56,761 bases of DNA from the NCBI GenBank assembly GCA_033297075.1, contig MU858269.1, positions 1 through 56,761 of the forward strand. Reading direction: 5' to 3'. Under the pieces are notes generated by a model. The model worked only from the letters and a program-made list of their open reading frames with translations. It had not been told where the DNA came from and did no database searches. Position 1 is the stretch's first letter. Each line of letters opens with the position of its first letter. The stretch comes from Rhypophila decipiens. Taxonomy: Eukaryota > Ascomycota > Sordariomycetes > Sordariales > Naviculisporaceae. The translations under genes were made by a program, and so were the position numbers. This document shows positions 1-10,531 of the stretch, one piece after another.

Positions 1-528
1 CCTGTATTTACCCACCGGCCATCTGCCCTAGATAGTTTCCTCTCTCCATGGCACAACAAACATCTTAGCTGCCACCTAAGGTTCGCCCCGTGACATCTAT
101 TTCGTTTTAAGATGTTAACGTATTTTCTCGTCGTGAGAAAGAGCCATGACGACGAATGTCCAAGGAATAGACGCCATTCGGACATTCAGCCATTCGGCCA
201 TTCGAAAGACGTGACAGACAGAGCCGTTGACTTATGGTAATTAGAAAGAAATTGAGCGCAGATCGGATGGCTGGTTGTTGGCTTCCTTCATTAGGTCATT
301 GATATGATAATGTTGCGACGATATTTCTCATCTTGAAGGAGTGAACTGGATATGTCTGTCTTTATGGCGCAATCCATGGAGCTATGGACCACACTATGTA
401 AAATGACATCTTTGGGGATGACGAGCTCAGGTCAAATTAAGTGGTGATTACCATCCTTTAATTACAACTCTGAAGCACAGCAGGAAACACTGTGAAAGTA
501 ACAGTACAACCTACGGATTGAATACGAC
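1..528. other. intergenic, 3' flank of the acetyltransferase gene
   Basis: No coding frame or RNA gene is seen. A short run of near-repeats of gccattcg/gacattcg lies at about 170-205. Nothing else stands out. Confidence 0.5.
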
Positions 529-2243
529 CTAAAATGCCTTGAACCACTTTGCCAAATCGTCCCCAACGCCCCTAACAAATTTCTCTTCCTCTTTCTCGCT
601 GCCTTCCAACCCGAGACTCCCCGTCGGCCATGTAATACACACAACCATCCCACCCATCTTGGTACTGACAATGTTAAAGTTGATCGTATGGCTCGTGACA
701 TGTCCCGGCTGGGCAAAGAACATGTTCTCGACCTCGACCACCTCATCTTCACCTTCTCCACCCGGCGTCACATTCGCATGCCCAAAATCGACATATCCAA
801 GGTTACTAACCTCGTAGCTTGCATCCCTCGTCTTGCCCAGCTTGCCCTGGATCCATTTCCTAATGCTCGGTACATAGCGCAGCAATCCAATCGGCTGGTC
901 TTGTAGCCTTGTCGCGGCATCTGCAAACTGCAGCGTAGCCGCCCTTGCAGCCTCCCACTCCTGGTCACTTAACCCGTTGCTCCTCATCTCCTCATCCATG
1001 ACCACCTCCAAAGGAGGAACACGGAACGTGGTATAAACCCCCGAAGCAAACTCGCCCATCTCTGACTCCGGGACACCAACCGCTCCACGCATGTTGATCG
1101 CCGTAGTACCCACGAAATTCGTCATCTCCCACACCATCCCTTTGCCCTTCCCATCGTTCTTGTCACGATAGCTGCGCAAAGCCCGCCCCAAAGCCCTGAC
1201 AACAAGGCAATGGATCACCCCCGTCAACTTGGCACCGTGTTTCCTCGCCTCTCTGATCACATTGTTGACATCCTCAGAAGGGATAGATACCAGCACCACC
1301 TTCGACTGGGCCCCGTATTTGGGATCAAAGAAACATGGTGTCCCCGTCCAGGTTCCTTCATTCGTTGAAGACGCTTGTGCCTTCAGCCCAAGCAGATTTC
1401 CCACAAACGAGGGGAGGATTGCGCCAAGGAGAGGGGCGAGTAAGAACCCCCAGGAAATTCGCAATCGCTCGGGAGTGTCAAATGCTTGTGGGAAGAGTTT
1501 CTCGCAGGGCTTGACTATCATGCCGGTTTGGTTTGTTGTCGGTCCCACGGCTTCTTCGAGCAGCTGTGGTGCCAGGTCAGAGCTCGGATTTGCCTTGTAG
1601 TAGAATACGCTCTTCTTCAGCGCGGAGAACAAAGTCCGGTGAAAGGCAATCCCCGAGGGACCGTCCCCTATGGCGTGGGAGTATTCGAATGCAATGAAAT
1701 ATCGGTGACGACTACTTGATGGCGACGTGGTAGAAACAGAAGGAAGGGTGACGATGACAACGCGCCAAGGCGGGATTCCCTCGCGAAAGGGACGATCAAG
1801 GCCTCGTCGGAAGAGCCCCTCGATATGCTTCATCATCTCGCGCGATACGATATCAGCACATTCGGTAGGGTCTGGAAAACGATTGAGCAGCCCCGGCGCC
1901 ATCAGAACGTCAGAAGTTTCGACATGTTCAGTGAGCTTGATCTCCGATACGCGCTGGTAGTATGGCTTCTCGGTATGTTTATCTTTCACTACGACGGATA
2001 AAAACGGATGAGTGGCGATGCACTCTTGTAGCGCGGCATGAAGGAGCTCTGATATGGACGTCAAGTTGGGGATCGCGTAGATGGCGGCTATTATGACTGC
2101 GTGGTAGTGGCCTAGGTCTTCGCGGGTTATTGTTCTTCGCTCGTTGGGGCCTTGGGGTTGGGTGAAGTGTTAGCTGAGATCTTGTGGTTGACGCCTGATG
2201 TTGTCTTACTCGCGAAGCGGAGAAATCCTTTTTCTTGTGACAT
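529..2243 (-). CDS. alcohol O-acetyltransferase-like (AATase/condensation fold) protein, 2 exons
   Basis: Two exons, 2210-2243 and 529-2150, give 551 aa. The 59-nt intron (2151-2209) has donor GTAAGA and acceptor AAG, and joining restores SPNERRTITREDLG, a segment typical of the N-terminus of fungal AATase-family proteins. The long ORF alone would start at a TTG, so the ATG at 2243 is preferred. The acyl-CoA transferase motif HxxxD is present as HAIGD near residues 170-174, followed by GPSG. The second half has the beta-rich layout of BAHD/condensation-type folds. The family transfers acetyl or acyl groups from CoA to alcohols or amines. The substrate cannot be told from sequence. It appears intact, and no biosynthetic cluster partners are adjacent. 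Confidence 0.85.
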
Positions 2244-3199
2244 TTTGAAGACCAAATGATTTATAAATCGAGCGGTTTGAAGTGTACGAAAATTGGTTCT
2301 CTTCGTGTTCAGTTGTTATGAGAGGTCGCGGCTTGAAGTCGTCGTCAGCTTGATGCTTGTGGACTCGGAAGCTCGGAGATTTCAGTGTAGGGATTATTTG
2401 CTTGGCAGAGAAGGGGAAATCAGTTATGTAATAAAGAGAGGAAGCATATCGCCATACCGGAACTACGATCATAACGGATGTTACTCGCCTTGAGAATGGG
2501 AGATAGCATCCCATTTACGAATGTTCTATTAGCGAGGAAGATTCTAATGACGTTTATCCTCACTATCTTGTCATACTCGTCAGCCCAGACGAGGAGTTAC
2601 TTTTATGGGTTGTCCATGCTTGATGGTAAGGAACGGGATAGACGGGTTATAGACTGGGGGTTAGGGTATCGGCTTGTAAGAGTCCCTAATACTAGAGGTG
2701 GGCAGGTCGTTGTCTTGGAAGTTGTGCCCCCATCAGTGCGGTGATAGGCCTTTATATCTAGCTTTCGAGGCATTTTAACTCCCTTCATAGAGATATTATC
2801 GATCCCTCTAACGCATTTAAGAGATTCTCTAACACGTAAGCCGGGATTATAAAAGGTGTATATAATCAAACTTATACCCTATTTTCCAGTGTATATGCGC
2901 GTTGAATGAAGGAGGAAGAAAGAAAGAAAGAGGAAAGACTTTTCAGTTCTTATCCTACTTAACGACATAAAGTCACAAAGCACCGCATCTACCGGTTTTC
3001 CAGCTAATACTCTTGTGCACTGCAGGATACCTACGATGGCAGACTCCTCGTCAAATTCACCCCCCGCCGGCACTATAAGACTGCTAGGAGGGGATGACAA
3101 GCAAGATGACTTTACGAGAGAATACCGCTGGGCTCGATATAGTCGTTGCCACGACTATGAAACTGCTCGGGGGGGCGGAGCAACAGCGCTTTGCAAGAG
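2244..3199. other. gene-free upstream region
   Basis: AT-rich, with no convincing ORF. It contains the promoter of the acetyltransferase gene and a purine-rich stretch around 2907-2935. It ends at the target-site duplication of the miniature LTR element. Confidence 0.5.
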
Positions 3200-3204
3200 A
3201 ATAC

Positions 3205-3259
3205 TGTCATCCGGTAAAACGTTAATCGCACCAAGACTAGCTGAGTCTATATTGCAACA
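3205..3259 (-). repeat. 55-bp LTR (3' LTR on the - strand)
   Basis: Identical to 3470-3524. It is bounded by AATAC on the outside and by the purine tract (read on -) on the inside. Confidence 0.85.
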
Positions 3260-3469
3260 CTCCCCCGGGCTCAATAGTCTTGGAGCTCTATAGGTTCTAT
3301 GTGTATGAATACAACTTTGTAGTCTTAGTGGCCGGTTCTGGAGGTCTTTTTCTTTCGGTTGCGGATTGGATCGAACACACTACCTCTTGCGCTTCCGCTG
3401 GGCTTATAAGCTCTATAGCAGTTTGGAAGAGTGTAGCGGTTACCAAACGCGCCACCCGGGCTCATAACC

Positions 3470-3524
3470 TGTCATCCGGTAAAACGTTAATCGCACCAAG
3501 ACTAGCTGAGTCTATATTGCAACA
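3470..3524 (-). repeat. 55-bp LTR (5' LTR on the - strand)
   Basis: On the - strand it starts TGTTGCAATATAG, including a TATA-like AATATA, and ends GGATGACA. The Met-tRNA-complementary sequence abuts it. Confidence 0.85.
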
Positions 3525-3529
3525 AATAC

Positions 3530-4048
3530 TGCTGGGATTGATACCGCTACCAGAGCAGCCGCCATGAAAGGGCTAAGATGAGACTTTATTATATCTGCAT
3601 TTCTTGTTAATGGGGATTTTTTTTTCGTTCTCTTCATTTAGGGAAGATGTATGGGACGTGGCTTGGCTTCTTGCTCGGTGACCATCCCCACCACAACCTT
3701 GTAGGACTCTGACAGACCTAGGCTACCTTAGGAAGAGCTGGACAAGTGAACGAGTTAAATATCTTGAATGAATTCCTGCTATTTCCTCTACCCTATATAA
3801 CGAAAGTCTCCGAAACTGAAAGTGCCATAAAACACCCCGACTCCAGTCCTCTGTCTCGTCCAAAATGGAACAAGAAAACAAAAGTCAAGACTCCAACCAA
3901 AATGCTGCCTTCCCGCCCTTACCCAGCCTTGCCAATGCATGATTTATCACAGTTTACATCTGGCCCCTTGCCTGACCACTCGCTTGTCACAACATTTCTT
4001 GTTCAACTCAGTTCAACCCATCCTGAACTTAAAGATTGATGCCCTTAC
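3530..4048. other. intergenic
   Basis: Contains the 3' flank of the TBC gene. No supported coding region was seen. Confidence 0.5.
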
Positions 4049-7000
4049 TTAAACCACCGCCTCGACGCCAAGTCCAACTGCCTGTCCAGCCTTGACAGCC
4101 ATGCCCACAGGGACCTGCACTGGCACGACGGATCCAGTCTCGCCCTCGTCACCACACTCGCTCACACTAGCGCTGGTGTTGCTCGACGCCGAGGCACTGA
4201 CAGCAGTCTCCCCACTAACCACCGCCTCCGCAACCGAAGCCTTCATACTCTCACTCGTAGGCGACATGGCTGCCCTCGGCAAAACAAGGGACAGCCCCCT
4301 GACCAACGACGGACTCCGAGAACTAGAAGCTGTACTCAGACTCTTCTTTCCCGTCCCAGAATCAACACTCTTCTTCTTACCCGTCCCCCTCAACTCCATC
4401 CTCAACCTGACCCCCTCGCGTTCCCTCTCCACCGCCACCTCCCGTCTTTTCTCAACCTCCTCCATCCTGACCACCCTCCTCAGCCCCTCAGAGGCTTGAA
4501 TCAACCCATCAATACTAATAGCATGATTCGTCATCTGGTGATTAATATACGTGTACACCCCCGCAGGGCTCTCGATCCTCAGCAATTGAGTCTCATTCAA
4601 CTTGAGCAACGCCAGCGCGACCTGGAACAAAAAAGTCGATCCGCCCCCCTCATTCCCGCCCAAGCACAAAATAACATCCCAAACTCTGAAAAGCGCCTCT
4701 GCAGAAAGACAATCCGTAAAGACGCTCAAAAACCACTGAAACGTCATCGTCTCAAGGTCAATCCCCAACTCCTCAAAGTGCGCCGACAACTTTGGCAATA
4801 TTTCGGCAACGTACTGCCGTAAAACCTGCTGATCCGCCCTGCTCGCCAGCAAAGAATGATCAAAATACCCGGTCGGCAGAATATGCTCCACCATGCTGAC
4901 CAAAACCCAAAAGGCATCCTCAGCAGTAGGCATGATCAACAGCAAATTAGCAGTAACAAGGTTCATCCCCTGACAATATCCCACTTCGGGATTTCGCCTC
5001 GAGTACGCAAGCAAAACTTCATTCAACTTGCTCACACCAGGCCCCTTGCGAAAAAAAATATTGTCGGTCAGAGTGCGTGTAATATCCGCCTTGATCTGCG
5101 CCACAACCTGCGGATCATCCTCGGTCTTGTCCAACGGCCCCTTGACCAGATCATCATAATACCCCGGGATCTGTAAGGCCTTGGCACCACTGCACTCGGA
5201 CCAAATCTTTGCACGATACGCGACCGGGATCCCGCCTAGAATTAGAGACTTGAACTCGTTGGCTTTGGCTCGTCCGACTTTGCCCTGGATTCCGAGAGAG
5301 GCAACGCCGATCAGTTCCCCGTCGTTGAGACGGGTCTCGGGCATGACGGCAGTGGCGCGCTGGAAACGAGCTTCGGCTGCGGCTGCGGCGGCCGCGGCGG
5401 CAGCTTCCCCGTCCTTTTTGCGCGAGGCGCGAACTTTGCGGAGAAAGTCGTTCCATTTCACTGTTTTCTCACGTTGGAGGGTGTCGTGCAGATTGCTGAG
5501 ATTTTCGAGGAGAAGACGGACCGGCTCGGCGTCTTCTTTGGCGAGGGTCGCTGAGGGCGTCGAGGATTGCGATTGATCTTCGGACAAGGGAGTGGTGTGT
5601 GGTGGTGTTGTGTCGTCGTCCAGGGGAGTGATAGCTGCTGTGGTGGTTGTCGCCGATGGGAGGAAACCTCGCTGCTCAGAGGTGATGTAGCCTGGTGATT
5701 TGGGCTGCTCGGGTAACTCACCCCCTTCGAGCACCTCAAACCCTTGGGCATTAACAAAGGGCGTGTGGGAGAGGAGCTCGGTTGGGAAAGTAGCTATCTT
5801 GAGGTAGTCCTGCCATCTCTTGGGTCTTGCTGCTTCGTCGCCTCCTAGGCCACGAGGCTCTTCGGCTGATGATGGGGAATCTGGTCTGCCGCTGTCACTG
5901 GTTATGTCCCATTTGCCGCTCGAGCTGTCATCGATGAGAGGCGGTGACAAGCCGCTTCTTCCGTTGCTGAGCATCTCGGCCCGGCTGCCTTTCCTAACAT
6001 GCTGCACCATCTTGGCAGCTTCTCGTTGCCGCTTCTTTCGGCGTTGGTCATAAATAAAGCCGAAGCGATCGGTGAGATACTCGGCGCCGCTGTAATTGTT
6101 GTAAATGTGTGTCAAGGTCGGTGGTTGGGCTTCCGGCGGTAATATGGTGTCCATCTCTACCGGCCCATAGCTCTGTTGTCGTGATACTGGATCATGTGCC
6201 GGACTTGACCCGACAGGCTCCCAGCGTTCTTGAGCTGGCTGTGTTTTACCGGGTGTCTCCGTCCCGCGCATCGTTCCACCAGTGGTACGACGCATGGCCA
6301 TCAGTGCCCTAGGGCCGCCCTGGGCAGACACAGCACGGTTCGAGGCATGCGTGTGGGCACTGGAACTAGAAGGTGTCCTCATCGAACCACTCGCCGCCTG
6401 GGAAATACTTGGACGACCGCGATTTTCGCCTTGCACGGTAGCCCCGCCCGCGACGAGCCGCAGCGCCAAGCTCGCTAACGAAGGTTTCCGCGGGCCGGTG
6501 ACAGAGTGGATGCTGGATGCACGGCTCGGGCTACGGACCGAGTCTGGCTCGGGAGGATTGAAGAGATCCTCGGGAAGCGTGGGCCGCCTCTCAACTGCGG
6601 GTGCGGTCCTGATGACGGTCGAATTGGGCGTTTTGCCGCCAGGCTCGCTGTTGGTATTCAGACTGCTTGCCCGACTGCTCCGCTTCGTAGCACCACCAGT
6701 ACCCCACAGGTATTCCTTCCACCCTTTCATGGTGCCCTTGGCCATATTTGGGGCATCCGCAGATGGGCGTGACAAGCTGCTAGCTCGTATCGTTGCATCG
6801 TTCACATATGTGTTGCCCCCAAAGGCTCCTCTCACGTCGTCCGACATGGCGTCCTTCATGAGCTCCGAAAGTCCGTCCACGGTAGTTGATCGTCTGCTTG
6901 GTCCACTTGTCTTGGTCTCTTGCTCCATTTCTCGTAACCTCGTTTCCAGGTCCAAGCTAGACAGTCCGCATTCCAGCACGATCTTGCGAAGCGCCCGCTC

Positions 7001-7558
7001 TTTCTCGTCAGCTCGACGACGCAAAGCAGTGATTTGCGCATCGCGCTGTGCCAAGTCCTCTGCGATCTGCCGGATCAAGTTAACGGCACCATGTCGCGTG
7101 ACCAGTCGCTCGATGTGCTCGTCATCTGCGTGGTGCAAAGCACCGGGTATCTTGTTGGTAGCCAGCGGGGCATCTTCGAACAGTCCGCCGCGGGAGGGAG
7201 GCGAGGTAGCAGTCAGGCTCTCGACGATGGACGCAGGCCGGTTCTGGTTCTGCTCTGGTTGCGAGACGACCAAATCAGGTGTAGAACGCTTGCGCGATGT
7301 CAAGGTGATGACCTCATTCTCCTCGAGGAACGATCTCTCGGCGCGCGGCGACTCTCCCGAGAAGGAGGGAAACGAGGTGAGCGATTTGTCGGAGGCGGTG
7401 ACGGACGAGGCCGAGCTCGACGGCTGCGAAGTGAGTCTCTTTCGGGGCCGCGCAGACCCGGACCGGTAGCTCTTTACCGATGTGGCAGACTGTTGGGAGA
7501 CTGAGCGCTCGAGGGAGGGTGCCGAGGCAGCAGAAACGGGAGCGATCGTCTCCTCCAT
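4049..7558 (-). CDS. TBC-domain Rab GTPase-activating protein
   Basis: Intronless, 1169 aa from the ATG at 7558. The frame is open to a GTG at 7624, but no ATG lies in between. Residues 1-160 are Ser/Pro-rich and disordered. A coiled coil follows (about 170-240, heptads around QIAEDLAQRDAQITALRRRA), then a long Ser/Thr/Pro-rich linker. The TBC domain covers roughly residues 765-980: GGIPVAYRAKIW; an arginine-finger region with D-I-T-R-T near residue 826; and the glutamine-finger motif YCQGMN near residue 860. Both catalytic fingers are present, so GAP activity towards a Rab GTPase in membrane traffic is likely. A polyalanine run (10 Ala, about 5375-5405) precedes the domain. The Rab partner is unknown. 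Confidence 0.9.
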   Translation of the reverse strand: MEETIAPVSAASAPSLERSVSQQSATSVKSYRSGSARPRKRLTSQPSSSASSVTASDKSLTSFPSFSGESPRAERSFLEENEVITLTSRKRSTPDLVVSQPEQNQNRPASIVESLTATSPPSRGGLFEDAPLATNKIPGALHHADDEHIERLVTRHGAVNLIRQIAEDLAQRDAQITALRRRADEKERALRKIVLECGLSSLDLETRLREMEQETKTSGPSRRSTTVDGLSELMKDAMSDDVRGAFGGNTYVNDATIRASSLSRPSADAPNMAKGTMKGWKEYLWGTGGATKRSSRASSLNTNSEPGGKTPNSTVIRTAPAVERRPTLPEDLFNPPEPDSVRSPSRASSIHSVTGPRKPSLASLALRLVAGGATVQGENRGRPSISQAASGSMRTPSSSSAHTHASNRAVSAQGGPRALMAMRRTTGGTMRGTETPGKTQPAQERWEPVGSSPAHDPVSRQQSYGPVEMDTILPPEAQPPTLTHIYNNYSGAEYLTDRFGFIYDQRRKKRQREAAKMVQHVRKGSRAEMLSNGRSGLSPPLIDDSSSGKWDITSDSGRPDSPSSAEEPRGLGGDEAARPKRWQDYLKIATFPTELLSHTPFVNAQGFEVLEGGELPEQPKSPGYITSEQRGFLPSATTTTAAITPLDDDTTPPHTTPLSEDQSQSSTPSATLAKEDAEPVRLLLENLSNLHDTLQREKTVKWNDFLRKVRASRKKDGEAAAAAAAAAAEARFQRATAVMPETRLNDGELIGVASLGIQGKVGRAKANEFKSLILGGIPVAYRAKIWSECSGAKALQIPGYYDDLVKGPLDKTEDDPQVVAQIKADITRTLTDNIFFRKGPGVSKLNEVLLAYSRRNPEVGYCQGMNLVTANLLLIMPTAEDAFWVLVSMVEHILPTGYFDHSLLASRADQQVLRQYVAEILPKLSAHFEELGIDLETMTFQWFLSVFTDCLSAEALFRVWDVILCLGGNEGGGSTFLFQVALALLKLNETQLLRIESPAGVYTYINHQMTNHAISIDGLIQASEGLRRVVRMEEVEKRREVAVEREREGVRLRMELRGTGKKKSVDSGTGKKSLSTASSSRSPSLVRGLSLVLPRAAMSPTSESMKASVAEAVVSGETAVSASASSNTSASVSECGDEGETGSVVPVQVPVGMAVKAGQAVGLGVEAVV

Positions 7559-8905
7559 GTTTGCGGTGCAGACACACTCATGATCCTCGGTACAGGTCGT
7601 CCGGACGTCGGAGGGAGAGCTCACGGCCGGATTGGCGACCTGACATGCGGTGGGGGTGTCGTCCGCGATCTAGCACTAGGTACGGACGGACGATGCACGT
7701 GTCTAGTGCGATGTTGATATCTGTGTGGCGTCGATCGAGGTCGCGAGTCGCGGGCAGGCCGGTCGGGTTGGCAATATCGAGTGCTGATGTGCTGTCGGGT
7801 CGTTGTTTCAAGTTCTGGGATTGTGCTGTTATGATGGTGGAAAGGGAGGGGTTGATTTGTTTGCCCTGTTGACCCAAATTGTGGATGAGTCCTCCACTCA
7901 GGGACGCAATGCTGTGATAATCCGACCCCCGATTGCTGGGATGCTGCGAGTCTGGTCTGGTGGAGAAACAGCGGGATCCAAGCTCTTAATTATGCAAGAT
8001 CGTTAGGTCATCCCTCTGGGGCATTAGCCGAGTCAAGGTGGAGCTTGCAAGTTTGCGCGCCGCCTGTGATTGGACCGAACCGTGATCCTCCGGCACGGAT
8101 CGGTGCCAGCTGTTGGTTGGTGCCTTGGCCCTTTTTCGGTGCATTTTGGGGGCGAGCTGTGCCCCGTGCCTGCCCTACCGGGATGGTGCCGAAGTGATTG
8201 GCGCCCAACAGAGCCCCAACTTCCAAGCAAGCACGATGACGCCGCTAGTGCGACACCAACATTGAACCATTCCAAGCATTGTCACGGCAAAGACGCAAAG
8301 AGGATTCTCGTCGTTCTTTTGCATGGATGGTTACACCGGATTTGGATTTTTTTCCCTTCTCTTAGTGCTCACTAGTTCTTACTTTAGGGAAAATTGAGAT
8401 CCGAGATCTCTATTTTTATCCATTCGCCAGAGCGGCCAGACCATAGTTTCGGGACACGTACTTGGAAAATATTTTGAACAAGTAAATTGGGCAGCACCTT
8501 GTTTGCCAAGAATCTTATAACACAGACACTCATCACAAAGGTTGTTATTTTGAGGGATAGCGATCCCTAAAACGTCAACATAATGCAGGAACACTGTCCA
8601 TACTGGGTATTCAGATGAATCCACTTCTTTCCCATGAGGTATGAGGACCTGCGAGGATTGTCATATTCATTCACTAAATGTTAAGATCATCTTGGCATGG
8701 GAAGCTTAATCCGACCTCCAGGCCCATTTTGAAGGTCCATGCAACTAGGTTGAAAAACGGCTGAAGGGACCGGATACCGATGAGGGCCTTGTCTGCTGTG
8801 GTTTGGAGGGAGAAGTTGTGTGAATATTGTGCCGTGATGCGGATAAGCCGTGATGATGCCAAACCATCTCCATCTGATACCGGCTCGCAATCTCGCGTCT
8901 CTTAT
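7559..8905. other. intergenic, 5' region of the TBC gene
   Basis: About 1.3 kb between two - strand genes. ORFs here are short and antisense-like. The proximal part is presumably promoter and 5' UTR of the TBC gene. No repeat or RNA gene was identified. Confidence 0.5.
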
Positions 8906-10531
8906 TTATTCCTTGATTGGCTCCCATCTCAAGAGGCCAGAGTTATTCCTCTCGCACCGAGCACAGTAGTCAATCGTACGCCCAGGCCCGCCATCATCCT
9001 GGGCCGTATCTCCCAGCCTCTTTTCCCGGCCGACATCTCTCCAATACTGCGTTTCCCTCCACTCATCGATCATATCCGCACTCACTCTGTTATACAAAAG
9101 CATCAAGAAAAGAAACGGCACGGGTGACCATGCCGTGTCCAGCATTAGCTCGTCGACAGGCCAAGTCAGAAACACACCCAGCGCAGGAAACAAGTAGAAG
9201 TAGAGTACTTCCTGGAAGTAGATTTCGGCATCGGTTATCGGGATTGTCACCCAGGATCCCCAACTAGACATTGGGACCATTAGATCGTCGTGCAACCTCA
9301 TGAATGCGATCTGTAGCCGGCACCTCAGGGTACATATTGTCGAGGGCGGGTTAGAGCGGCGATACGAGATGATAGGCTGCCACAGAGGTGGGAGAAGAAG
9401 TGTCAGCCCTGCTGCTCGGTAAGTTTGACGAACGATGTCGAGTTCGCTAAGGCCAGAAAGAAGGGCGGCAAGGCGAGCGGTAATGACATCGTCGACACTT
9501 TCATTTGTACACAGCCGGGAGTGTAGATATAATAAGAGGAGAAAGCCGACGGCCTGGAACGTGCGAGCCAATGAGAGGTTCAGCCTCTTTCCCTTCGGCC
9601 GCAGGGTGGGGATAAGACTGGAAGGGCCATGCAGCTCATTACCGTAACCCAGAAAAAGGTATGAGCACGGCACTGCATCTTGCCGAGGTATGGGTCCTCG
9701 GCCTCCATCTCCGGTCTTGACGAGTTAGTGGGTGGCCCGGTGATCATCTTGAGTGGAGGTTCCGTAGAAGCGCAAGCAAGTTCGAAATTAAGGTCCTTGG
9801 GCAATCCGGGCGAAAATGCTGAGCCTGCAAAGGGGAATAGGGCAGGCATCTGGAGTGTCCATGAGGTGCAGCTGTCAGTCTCGAAGATATCCGGCAGCTG
9901 CCGTCCACCGTACGGGTCATATACCGGACGGACCGGACCGAAGGGAAGTACATCGGTTTGGTTTTCCCAAGACGGGCCATCATCTGGCACGTCGCGGGTC
10001 TTTATGGCAGGTGGAGCTGGGAGACTGTAGTTGGCAAACTTGGGACAGTCAATGCTCAAGTGCCGAGTTGACTGGGGCGGAGGGGACAAGTTAACCTTTC
10101 TCTCGCCATAAAAGAGGGCCCACAAGCAAACGCAGAATAACATAAAACTCACATCATCCATACACAATAGCGCAAAGTCCTTCTGTGCTGTCCATCTTGC
10201 GTAGCGGGAAGAGTCGAGAGATGTCCAAAAGGCGAGGATTGAGAAGAAGAGAGAGAGGCAGCCTATGACAGCTCCGCAAAGCTGCCACGTCTTTAGGGCC
10301 CAGAGACGCCCACCTATGCTGTGAGACGCGAGTATGATTCGTCGCTTGGAAGAGAATATAAAGGTCTAAATCTGCGAGGTCAAACCCGCGATGCGCTTCG
10401 CCGCTGCGAGTATCTCGACAGCGAGGGGATACATGAGTGCGTCTGGTCAGCGGCTGTTCAGATTTTTGGGTGTGCGCGCTCGGCTACTTGGATGTGCAAT
10501 TGTGCATGAAGAAACTGGTGCCCGAGGACAT
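8906..10531 (-). CDS. multi-pass membrane protein of unknown function, probably 4 exons
   Basis: The proposed model is 10488-10531, 10153-10318, 9643-10071 and 8906-9553, giving 428 aa with all phases consistent. Intron 2 (10072-10152, GTGAGT...CCCCAG) and intron 3 (9554-9642, GTAATG...TTCCAG) are well supported. Intron 3 removal fuses HTFFWVT to AVGFLLLLYLHS, a clean membrane segment. The first exon is tentative: donor GTAGCC is weak, and an alternative ATG lies at 10434. Four hydrophobic segments are visible: GAVIGCLSLFFSILAFW, the fused segment above, FYLFPALGVFLTWP and VPFLFLMLLYN. A large polar loop lies between segments 1 and 2. No family was recognised. Confidence 0.65.

Larger units (their letters stand above)
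3205..3524 (-). mobile_element. miniature LTR retroelement (TRIM-like), complete, 320 bp
   Basis: Two identical 55-bp direct repeats (3205-3259 and 3470-3524) begin TGTCATCC and end GCAACA on the + strand. They are flanked by a perfect 5-bp duplication, AATAC (3200-3204 and 3525-3529). The internal part is only 210 bp and has no ORF. Read on the - strand, a purine tract CCCGGGGGAG directly precedes the 3' LTR. GGTTATGAGCCC directly follows the 5' LTR and is complementary to the CUCAUAA anticodon loop and 3' stem of Met tRNA. TG...CA ends, target duplication, polypurine tract and primer site together define a non-autonomous LTR retroelement. Identical LTRs suggest recent insertion. Confidence 0.85.

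Noticed and set aside
3360..3465. Nuclear tRNA gene
   Set aside because: Only a 5'-half-like segment is present. It stops at the anticodon loop exactly at the LTR border, so it is better explained as primer-site sequence.
6282..7469. 395-aa ORF on the + strand
   Set aside because: Antisense shadow of the TBC gene. It has no domain, and the opposite frame carries coiled-coil and TBC motifs.
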